From the NCBI RefSeq assembly GCF_964199755.1, contig NC_133900.1:23165701-23229700 (forward strand): a DNA stretch of 64,000 nucleotides. Reading direction: 5' to 3'. Positions 51,201 to 59,600 of the stretch are shown one piece after another (within the stretch, counting starts at the first letter, position 1; each line of letters opens with the position of its first letter). This DNA is from Larus michahellis. Its lineage: Eukaryota > Chordata > Aves > Charadriiformes > Laridae. The translations under genes and the position numbers were made by a program. Below the pieces are notes generated by a model, which saw nothing but the letters and a program-made list of their open reading frames with translations, ran no database searches and had not been told where the DNA came from.

Positions 51201-54200
51201 CCTCACGCTCCTTCCCTGCTCCAACATGGGGTCCCTCCCACAGGACACGGTCCTTCAAGAATCACTCCAGTATGGGTCCTTTCCACAGGGTGCAGTCCTC
51301 CAGGAACAGAATGCGCCAGTGTAGGTCCCCCATAGGGTCACAGGTCCTGCTAAATTGTGTGGGCCCCTCTCCATGGACCACAGCTCCTGCCAGAAGCCAG
51401 CGCCTGTATGGGTTCCCCACAGGCTGCAGCTTCCTCAGCTCCTGCCAGAAGCCAGCTCCTGTACGGGTCCCCCACGGGCTGCAGCTTCCTTTAGGGCACA
51501 TCTGCCTGCTCTGGCCTATACACCCTTACTGGTCTTGGACAGATCATGAGCAAGTCCTTATGCAGGTCTTGAATATTTGCACGACTGCAGCACAATTACG
51601 TGTGAGACAGAGCCATCAAAACAGAGTACGTCAAAGGAGAAGAGCTACCCTTTACACTTATTTACCAGATGAGAAACGCATATAATCAAGGCTCCCTAGG
51701 AAGAAAAACAGCCTAGGTTTTCCACTCCCCAACATTCAGGATGGAAACAGACTTGCCTTTTTCAATGATGAAGGCAGCCAGCGAACTGCCACAACTTTGG
51801 TACTCAGGATGTTTGGTAGTCAGGCTGTTAAATACTTCTTTAAGCGTTTCTGAAAGTTTTTGATATATAAGCTGTCTTCCTTCTAAATAAAATAAAAGCC
51901 ATCAAGACACAAATTGTGTGGGAGAAGAGACATGATCAACCACTTGCCAAATTATAAATCTAAACACATGGTAAAAGACGGTACTATCAACACACACTTA
52001 TGGTATTATGAAGACTATCAAGAGGCACGTGAGTAAATAAAGGACAAGAATACCTAAACACTTTATGCTTTTATTATTCATGATAATAAATCAGGGATAT
52101 GGATCAAGTTTGATCACCTACTGCACACAGTATTTCAGGTAAGGACAGAAATATTTTATTTCTGTTACTGATTTGCCACCGAAGTAAATTGCTTGAATTG
52201 GCCAATCTCCTACTTTAGTGACACTAATTCTTAAAGAGAAGATGTTTAAAATAACAGTAACTTCATAGAGATCACTAAATATAGTAAAAGAATAAATTTT
52301 AAAAAAAGAAAGAAAGAAAATTTAAAAAAGGAAGCATTTGCTGGATAATTTGAACCACTAGAGAAAAACAAGACTATTCCTTACCAAAACAGATCCTTGA
52401 AACACGAACAGAGTTTGCTGGAGTTTGGTGCTCAGCAGGAATACAGGGATGATCTAAGAATTTAACAAAATTTCAAACTGTCACTGACATTCCAAATTTC
52501 AAAACATGGATCTCACATTACTTACAGCAAGTTAAAGTTTCTAATTCTCTAAGAATTTTTGTTTCTGATTTTGAAGTCCTAAGTGTAGAACTATTTAGGA
52601 AGCAACCTTTAAAGGAAGATAAATGTTACGGTAACTTAATTCTTTTAAAAGAAGTAACTCAGTGTTGAAGCCTTTTAGTTATAAAAATTCAAACCCACTT
52701 AGGATCAACCTCATATCGCTGTTACCTAGGGAGCAGCAAATCAAGTGCAACAGCAACAAATAAATTAACTCCTTCAGTATTCTCCGCCCTGTGCTAGGAA
52801 CTGATGCAACTCCTAATACACAGAACAGAAAGGGGAAAACCAGTTTCAGAACCATAGGGCAAATAACTCTGCCCAAAGGATTCAAGAAAACTGACAAAGG
52901 CCCTGATACAGAAGCATTTAGTAAAACCACACAGAGATTTTGCATAAGAAACCTTTAATTCAGGGTTTTCAAGTTCTAATTAGGTGTTGCTAGAATATTT
53001 ACCTGAATTCTCAGAAGCCTTTTCCTCTGTATAGGCCAAGTTAAGTAGCTCGTCAAGAGCCAGTTTAGCTGCATTTAATTTGGATTCCTTCTTGTTTTTT
53101 CCCAGTCCAGTCTTGTAGCTAACTCCGCCTACCACAGCACAAAAGGCAAAATAAGGCCTTATGATATTACCTTTAATGAAGAAAAAAACGCAGACACGAT
53201 TAGTGAAATTATTTTAAGGTACTTTTTATCCATAGCTTTATGTGCTTATATTCATTACAAAGACAAGTACAAGACAAAAAGACAATTTTATCGAAATATA
53301 ACTCAAACCTTTCACTTCCACAAGAACTTTGGTGGCTTTCACTTTACACACTTTTAACAAAGTTCTGGCAGCAGACACAATTTTATGCAATTCATCTGAT
53401 CAAATTCTGTAGTAATTAATTATGAGACACAGCTGTGTAGTCAATGAAAGGGCAGCCAAAAAGCAACACATGTGGACGGTAGTGCAACCAACAGTAAAAA
53501 AAATTCATCGTATTAACGCCATCAAAACTAACTGCAGAAATTCAGGTCATCTCCAGGATAAGCAAACATTATTTTATTTAAGAAAAGAAGTATTTACCTG
53601 CCACGCTAGTTTCTTTCAACTCAAGTGGTACATTGTGCATTTGTGCAAACTGATGCAAGGCAGATACTGGGTTTATTGCTCCCTGTTTGTATCTTGCAAT
53701 AAACTCCTCCAGGGCTTTCTTTGGACTAAGTGGTGACAACAGGGGTGCATGATCTGCTTTCAAAAGAAAGGTTTGGAAAAAAAATTAAGAACTGAACACA
53801 CTCTCCAACAGTTTAAATGCGCTACAGTAAATACTCTTTAGATGCTCCTTAGAAAAACAAAAAGCAAGAACATTTACTCTAGAGCAGTACCGCTTTGTAG
53901 TGAATCCTACATTACCACCACCAGTAATTCTGAAACATTCTGAAACGGTGTGTTCCTCCTCTTTTAAAAGCATCAAAGCTTTTACTTTGAGTACCAAATC
54001 CATTATCCTCTGCATAAATCAAAGTTGTTGATGGCAAATTCAAAACAATGGAACGTGTAGTTTTCCATACAAAACTACGAAGCAGTGGGACTCCCTTTCA
54101 TAAGACACTGTAAAAGTTTTTTTAGGAATGTGCTATATCTGGACAGCTGTCTTTGACTTGGAGGTCCCTTACAGAATAACCAATTAACACTTCCTGCAGC

Positions 54201-54989
54201 ATCTACTTCTGTGAAGGATCGGTGTGTTGTTCTAGATTTAAAAGGAAAAATTAAATCTTTCTCCCTGTATCAGCGCTACGACGGAATCTTCACCCTTCAG
54301 GGCTACCATATACTCAGGCACGAGTATCTCCCAGCTAAGAAGAACTAAAATAAATTGTTACCTCCAAGTCTCATGAATAGTTGCCTTTACCTCAATACAA
54401 GTATTCGAAGAGACAGAATTCAAAATACACCCTGGGACATCTGGAACTGCAGTTAAAACTTTTGTCAATGATCTCTATGTCAATTCATGCAGCAGTACAC
54501 ATGCTATATTTTGGCAACCTCTACAGCACTTTTGATGTATAACTTGGAGTTTTTAAGTATGAAACGCTGCAGACTACATAGCCCACCCTACAACAAATCT
54601 CTAAGAAACACACAGTATGAAAGCACACAGGAAGAAAAATGTTCAAGCAGACGCTGAAGAATTCATTTAAGAAAACACAGTGGTAAGAAAGAGCAGCAAA
54701 GGGTTGCAACCTTTCAAAAAAGAGAAAATCACTAAGTTATTTTCACTAGCATTAACAGTGTATTTTAACAGCTAATCCCAGTGTATAAACTGAAAACTAT
54801 ACCTGGATTTTGCATCTCCTTTGGTAGACTGCACCTCTCAGAAGGTGGCAGTTTTGGCTTTACAGGCTCAGACTGAGAAATCGTCTCTGAGGGCGGCTGC
54901 CTAAGAGCCCGAGCTGGCAAAGTCTTCTTTTGCAGGGGGTCAAAGGTGGGGATTCCAGCACTCGGAAGCCAGCCATTGCTGCTGGTCAT
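45108..54989 (-). CDS. ADAD1: ADAD1 (testis RNA-binding deaminase-like protein), 11 coding exons
   Basis: Minus-strand join 54989-54803, 53753-53598, 53170-53003, 52453-52385, 51882-51757, 50771-50648, 50438-50268, 48844-48618, 47252-47015, 46487-46355, 45221-45108. The phases close exactly, giving 570 residues and a TGA stop; human ADAD1 has 576. ADAD1 is a nuclear RNA-binding protein of male germ cells needed for sperm development in mice. It has one double-stranded-RNA-binding domain (about residues 91-159, with [19 protein letters not shown]) and an ADAR-type deaminase domain (about 240-560). Zinc-ligand positions are kept (H266, C300, C366), but the ADAR catalytic HAE reads HAI here (DSHAIV), so editing activity is not expected, as in other ADAD1 proteins. 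One intron is GC-AG, and the second coding exon has a tandem acceptor. BLTP1 lies upstream on the same strand and IL2 convergently downstream. Confidence 0.96.
46355..46487 (-). CDS. ADAD1: ADAD1 coding exon 10
   Basis: Residues 489-533, with [20 protein letters not shown], which is the conserved ADAD/ADAR C-terminal SRLCKAAMF-type segment. Ends in phase 0 at HEAK|GTAAGC. Confidence 0.96.
47015..47252 (-). CDS. ADAD1: ADAD1 coding exon 9
   Basis: Residues 410-488, with [39 protein letters not shown] and ending GKTTE. Acceptor AATAG, donor AAAG|GTTAGA. Confidence 0.96.
48618..48844 (-). CDS. ADAD1: ADAD1 coding exon 8
   Basis: Residues 334-409, with [32 protein letters not shown] and [20 protein letters not shown]366 is the likely second cysteine zinc ligand. 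This is the most strongly conserved exon of the gene against human ADAD1. Confidence 0.97.
48937..49098. repeat. 81-bp tandem duplication in ADAD1 intron 7
   Basis: Two head-to-tail copies (48937-49017 and 49018-49098) differ at only two positions. They lie about 90 bases upstream, in transcript sense, of the exon 8 acceptor at 48844. Confidence 0.95.
50268..50438 (-). CDS. ADAD1: ADAD1 coding exon 7
   Basis: Residues 277-333, with [36 protein letters not shown] and [16 protein letters not shown]300 is the first cysteine zinc ligand by alignment to ADARs. Confidence 0.95.
50648..50771 (-). CDS. ADAD1: ADAD1 coding exon 6 (pseudo-catalytic motif)
   Basis: Residues 236-276, with [19 protein letters not shown] and [16 protein letters not shown]266 occupies the zinc-ligand position. 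The following A-I replaces the A-E of active adenosine deaminases acting on RNA, removing the proton-shuttling glutamate. Confidence 0.95.
50874..50930 (+). mobile_element. CR1-like 3' tail
   Basis: GTTGGACTTGATGATTTCAA through CCAATCTAAATGATTCTATG reads as the last ~55 bases of a CR1 element in plus orientation. It sits inside the LTR-like remnant, so one inserted into the other or the segment was shared by them. Confidence 0.75.
51381..51490. repeat. 55-bp tandem duplication within LTR-like remnant
   Basis: Two copies, starting CAGCTCCTGCCAGAAGCCAG at 51381 and 51436, are separated by a few mismatches. This is internal structure of the LTR-like element and not coding. Confidence 0.9.
51757..51882 (-). 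CDS. ADAD1: ADAD1 coding exon 5 (deaminase start), GC donor
   Basis: Residues 194-235, ending [10 protein letters not shown], which aligns with the start of the deaminase domain of human ADAD1. The exon ends AAAAAG|GCAAGT. A GC rather than GT donor is needed to keep the frame into the next exon, and the surrounding consensus is the strong form usual for GC-AG introns. Confidence 0.93.
52385..52453 (-). CDS. ADAD1: ADAD1 coding exon 4 (linker)
   Basis: Twenty-three codons, including [14 protein letters not shown], bridging the dsRBD and deaminase domains. It is the least conserved exon and is supported by phase, splice sites (TTCTTAG acceptor, GTAAGG donor) and position. Confidence 0.82.
53003..53170 (-). 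CDS. ADAD1: ADAD1 coding exon 3 (rest of dsRBD)
   Basis: Residues 115-170. It carries the beta strands ([18 protein letters not shown]) and the RNA-contacting C-terminal helix start [19 protein letters not shown], with the lysines typical of a functional dsRBD. Confidence 0.95.
53598..53753 (-). CDS. ADAD1: ADAD1 coding exon 2 (start of dsRBD)
   Basis: Residues 63-114, including [20 protein letters not shown], the first helix of the dsRNA-binding domain, and NVPLELKET. The acceptor is a tandem AAGCAG: use of the upstream AG would start the exon at 53756 and add one alanine, with both forms in frame. Confidence 0.95.
54803..54989 (-). CDS. ADAD1: ADAD1 coding exon 1
   Basis: Starts [18 protein letters not shown] and ends in phase 1 after MQNP; donor CAG|GTATAG. 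The N-terminal segment is proline- and serine-rich and low in structure. A TTACTTAG acceptor ends at 55001, 11 bases upstream of the ATG, so an upstream untranslated exon is likely, probably in the CpG island. Confidence 0.92.
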
Positions 54990-55301
54990 TTTTGATCAAC
55001 CTAAGTAAGTTTAAGAGTAAAGTTACGAGGTATGAAAGGCGTGCTGCAAACTCCCAGTTTTCTTAGTTAAGCCGTTTCACAAGAGCACTAGGAACAACCC
55101 GCACTCTGCTTTCCTACAGACTGGGGCAAAAGAACCGAGACCCAGCGTCCTTCCACTCCCTCCCCTTTCCCAGGTGCAAAGCCACTTCTCGGCTTAACCG
55201 CCTCCCCTCACGCTTTAAACCAACACTCCGTGCGGCTCTGCACCTTCCCTCCTGCAACCAGCTCGAAGGACCAGGCAACTCCCCAGCCGGCTCTTGAGCT
55301 T

Positions 55302-55324
55302 AAAAAAAAAAAAAAAAAAAAAAA
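55302..55324. repeat. Poly-A tract between ADAD1 exon 1 and CpG island
   Basis: About 23 A, followed by A-rich sequence, beside the CpG island. Simple sequence. Confidence 0.9.
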
Positions 55325-55379
55325 ACAACAAAAAATACCCGAAACAAACTACAGCACAAACCCGATTCCTGTCAGGTCT

Positions 55380-55830
55380 GCAGGCCGAGCTGGAGTGGAA
55401 GGCTTTGGGACCTGTCGTGCCGTGAAGAAACACACCTCAGCTCAGGCGGTTGCTGGGCATTTACCGGCGGTGGCGCACGGCTGAGGGGAAAAGAGGGGTC
55501 AGCCCTCAGCAGCCTCCCTCGCGCCGCCGTGACTTTGGCGGGGCGACGACGCCTCCGCGCAGCCCCTCCATTTTGTGTCGGCGGGGGCGGGAAATCCCTC
55601 CGCGGAGCCGCGCGGCTGAGGGAGGGAGAACCTGGCCCCGGCGCCGCAATGGCCGCCCACCAACCTGCCTTCTCCGCGGTGTCTGGTCGGCTTCCCCCAC
55701 CGCCATCCCGGCGGGCAGGGCGGCACCCGAAACGGCCACAGCCCTGAGAGCCCGGATCAGCGCGGCGGGCACCTGTGTGCCCGGGGAAGCACCACCGGGG
55801 CCGCCCAGTCACCTCAGGTCAATGACACTC
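55380..55830 (-). promoter_or_regulatory. ADAD1: CpG island, probable ADAD1 promoter
   Basis: This stretch is far richer in G+C and CpG than anything else in the window (for example GCGCCGCCGTGAC and GGCGGGGCGACGACG). It lies about 400-800 bases upstream of the ADAD1 start codon on the minus strand and just downstream of the BLTP1 3' end, so ADAD1 is the natural target. No TATA box is evident. A CCGCCG|GTAAAT donor near 55463 could splice an untranslated first exon to the acceptor before 55000; this is inference. Open frames across the island on both strands are by-products of high G+C. Confidence 0.8.
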
Positions 55831-55927
55831 CATGCACAGTTACGCTTAAAACACTTTTTTTTTTTTTTTTAATCAAGGAAGTTGAACAACAACCAAAAAA
55901 AAAAAAAGCCCTGTACAGTAGTTAAAT

Positions 55928-55933
55928 TTTATT
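55928..55933 (-). terminator. BLTP1: BLTP1 polyadenylation signal
   Basis: AATAAA on the minus strand about 465 bases after the BLTP1 stop. It is the first canonical signal in that direction, and A/T homopolymers follow at 55851-55909. The transcript would end less than about 150 bases before the CpG island. Confidence 0.7.
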
Positions 55934-55986
55934 ACAAGTGTAATAAACATGATTTTTAGCACTAAGGCAATCACAGTTTCATAAGT

Positions 55987-56001
55987 TATATATATATATA
56001 A
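55987..56001. repeat. TA dinucleotide repeat
   Basis: About seven TA units within the BLTP1 3' untranslated region. Confidence 0.9.
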
Positions 56002-56396
56002 TTTACACAAGTCTACGTTGACAAATCAATTACCGGTCACATCAACGAGGGGTTTGTGTTATGGCAAATAAAGTTTATGAAAATTCACAGTTAATCTGCA
56101 AGTATTTTAAAGATGCAGGAATCATATTGCACATAATAAAACAGTGGACGCTGAGGAGCAGATTTACAGTGTTCCAGCTATTCCTTCACAGAATATACAT
56201 TGGTCATCATCATCATGCAATAACTTCAAATACAGAATGGTATCATGTACCACAGTAAACAGTTACTCACAATGTAAGTTTTAAATAGAGTAGCAAAAAG
56301 CTGTTAGGTTTCTCTTTAAACCATATTTAAAATCTCAAAATATAATAAAACACTTTGATAAAATCAAAACGGAATTACGGTTGTCACATTATACTT

Positions 56397-56613
56397 CTAG
56401 TATTCTTCTTTGTCTTTTCCTTTCTTTTCCTTTTCATCCTGTAGTGCAGTACCAAGTTTCTTTATAAGGACCGAGAGAACTTTGTCCAAAGGATCCATGA
56501 CGCCGCGCTGCAGCCACTTTGGAATAGTAGTCCTTGCATGGTGAAAGCCCAGCTTTTGGAGGATGTAGTCAACACCAACGGGATCAATTTTTCTCCCAGT
56601 CCAGGATATTAAT
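56397..56613 (-). CDS. BLTP1: BLTP1 terminal coding exon
   Basis: Codes LISWTGRKIDPVGVDYILQK, GFHHARTTIPKWLQRGVMDP and LSVLIKKLGTALQDEKEKK, then stop. It is nearly identical to the human C-terminus. Confidence 0.97.
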
Positions 56614-59600
56614 CTAAAAAACAATAAATAGGGGAGACTCAACCTCAAATACATAAATACAGCAGCTGGCGTTTGTATAAACAAACATCCATTTTTAACA
56701 TTTACTGAGTAAAGTCTAGCAGGCATTGTTTCCAACTTCATTTATACAGATGAGCTGAAGATGACCAACGAAACATCCTCTCAAAAGAAGAGGATGCTCA
56801 AGGAGGCAAAAAAACCAGACTGGACTGCCTCGAGATCATGTTGAAATTGATTTATTATTACTGTCATGTTGAAATTGATTTATTATTACTGTCAAAGATT
56901 TGTTTGGCCTGGGCTGATGTGTTGTTTTGATTTGTGAATGAACACTTTGGTGCTCCAGCAGTGTCAGCAGAGGTTAAAAACCAAACCAACCCTGAAACAG
57001 ACAAAAGTCATTTTCAATGATTAAAAGTGTATCTTGAGAGCAGCAAGTTGCTGCAATACACAGTATTCTTTTGTGCTAAGTTTAAACTGCCATATAGCAA
57101 CTAGTATATAGTGTTTTTTATTTTAAGGTAACTGCTTAAAAAAGCGCTAAAACTGGAATGCTAAAAATGGAAAACTGCAAGATGAAAAACTATGGGAGAA
57201 AGTGGACGGACCGTCATAGGACGGAGTGAAACACAGTAATCTGTGATCCTTAATGAGTTTAATTTTACTGTATCCTAATTTTGAAGAGCCTCCAACATCT
57301 TTCATCTGCAAAAGTTCTAGAAGTTAACCGATGTAATAGATAATTGCATTATCCAGCTTTTGTCATGTCCTGTAACAGGAATCTTTCAGAGCAGCACTAA
57401 TGGCCAAAGACGAATCTGTAACAGCATCCACATGATTGATCCTCTTAGGAGCTAAGCAGTATCAGCTTGGAAACACTTGTCATTTTCAGGACAGTACCAA
57501 CAGATAAAACGCAAAGACAAAGAGACTGCAGATAAAGCCTGCTTGTTACCTGCAGAGGGTTACAGACCAGAATGTCTGTAAGACAGAGAGACTGCAGATA
57601 AAGCCTGCTTGTTACCTGAGCGTGGGTTCCAAATGCCAAGTATTGCACATAAATTCTCTCCAGTCAACTGTAGTGTAAGTAATGCTTTCCTCTGCCTCTT
57701 TGTCAGTGGAGCTGTCCTCTAGAACACCAACTGAGTTCTTCTGCCCTGGACGAGCAGCCAAAATGCGAGGAGGAAAAATTGCTGCAAAACAGAGAGAGGA
57801 AAAACCCCACACAAGTCAGTCATGAGCATCTCACTTGTATTCTCCTTGTATATCATTTTAAAGAAACACAAGCACAAATTGCCAAAAAAAAGGAAAAGAA
57901 AAAAAAAGAAAAAAACACCTTGTATTTCAGTTTTACAGAATTTCTGGCAAATAGTTTTGGTCTGAACAAAGTACTAGTAAAAAATATACTATGAAAATTG
58001 TAATAGACACTGGATAACACTGGAATGTGTGATTCTTCCTTCTCTCTGCCAGCCCAAAGCACCCATATACAGGGGCTTTCTTTCAAATTCATGTCATTCA
58101 ACAAAGCATATCAAATTCCACAAGCAAAATTCAGACATGCTCCTAGTTTAGAATGCATGTGCCAAATCTGAATGCTGCAAATGAACATATTCACATGGAA
58201 AAGTAAAGCATTTTCAAGTCAGAAAAATGCATGTCTTGAAAGAAACCCCATTGATCAAAGGACTGCAATAAAAGTAATGTAGCTTCATAAAATAGTTTTC
58301 ATCTGCATGTACCATCTTACAAAGAGGAAGTTAAAATAAACACCAAGTGTCAAAATAGGAGCAAGATTATGACGTAGAGTAACTAGCACAAGCTCATCAG
58401 TAGTGGTCATGGAACAGAAATCCAGGAGCATGTCTGTTCTCTGCAGCATACTGGTGCATAGCATTAAGTCTAGCTCTCAAGAACATTTAGTACTACTTCT
58501 TTTGACCTTCAATGGAAACACAGTTAGGCTTAACTTTTTAAAAATTAAATCAATTTTTAACACATCAACTCTATTAAAAAGTATGAAAATATTTACTATC
58601 AAATAGTCTGAACAACTGCAGATTGTCAGATGAGTTACCTCATAAGTAACAACTTACCTTTTTCTTTTTCTTTTAGATAAGCAGATACCAAGTCATGCAG
58701 AAACATAATCAGTTCAGCATCCATAGTTACACAAATGTGGTCTGTAAATTCAGTTACTACACTGCATTCCACCTTTGGTTTAACGCTTGTATCTACGGTC
58801 AGATAAAAATAGTATCAATACACTTACAAGTACATAAAGTACACAGAAAAGTAGACAGAATTTGAATACAGCTCATTTGAAAATGACATTGCTGTTACTG
58901 AACCAGAGACTCGAAAGTGAGGAAAGACCACAATTAACATCTGTTTTTAGCAGCCTCAGCATTTTTTTAACCAGTTTTCCCATCAGAGTAACTTCTGGTA
59001 TTTTATAAAAGGTGTTGAAAATAAAGAAATACTACTACGTAGCAACCTTAATCATCCTCAAGGTAGAATGTCAACCTAGAGCAGTATCACTGGCTTGTGC
59101 TACGCTATCAATGCATGATTTTAGACAGTAAGAAAAGCTGATAGCAGATTTTGCTAGTTTGGATATTGAAAAAAAACCCTACCAAAACCCAACAGGTTGC
59201 CTTATCTAGCAGTACTGTCTAGGATCAGGTGTGGAGTAAAACCACAGCCCAGACAAGAAAAACATCTACATTAAAATCTTACACCTTCAGAAGTCTTATT
59301 TCCCACTAGTTCCAATTGCAGTCTGAAGATAACGTTTTGAAAACACGAACATAAAATTTAGGTTCCTGTCTCATAGTCCCTTTTTCAGAATGGCCTTCCT
59401 CTCTCACATTTTAATAAAAAGAAGAAAACCAACCCCCTAAAAACAGCTGAAACATTGATATTCATTTCTCTTACTAAGTTTTTTTTCTATAGTGACCAGT
59501 CTCTGGACTAGATCTTCATTCTCTCATCAGAATTCCTCCTACATTTTATTATGAAACAGTATCCTTTCTTGCAGATCTGCAGCAATTCTCAGATTAAATC

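Larger units (their letters stand above)
50804..51540. mobile_element. Avian endogenous retrovirus LTR-like remnant in ADAD1 intron 5
   Basis: GC-rich text unlike its surroundings begins TGTGGTGGGTGACC at 50804 and continues with repeated, diverged GGGTCC...CAGTCC and CTGCAG...TCC modules. I recognise this as the style of a common avian retroviral long terminal repeat family, from memory. A 55-bp unit is tandemly duplicated inside it (51381-51435 and 51436-51490). No gag, pol or env frame is present, so this is a solo-LTR-type remnant. The right boundary is uncertain and no target-site duplication could be defined. Confidence 0.65.

Noticed and set aside
51050-51685. 211-codon plus-strand frame inside ADAD1 intron 5
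   Set aside because: It lies in the GC-rich LTR-like repeat, its internal repetition follows the DNA duplication, and it matches no retroviral or cellular protein that I recognise.
55372-55872. Several long open frames on both strands of the GC-rich segment (up to 146 codons)
   Set aside because: High G+C and CpG content removes stop codons in all frames. The encoded sequences are arginine/proline/alanine-rich with no family resemblance, and the region fits a CpG-island promoter.
57445-57648. Frame with a repeated QVTSRLYLQSLC motif
   Set aside because: The protein repeat only reflects the 66-bp-period DNA duplication read in the wrong frame.
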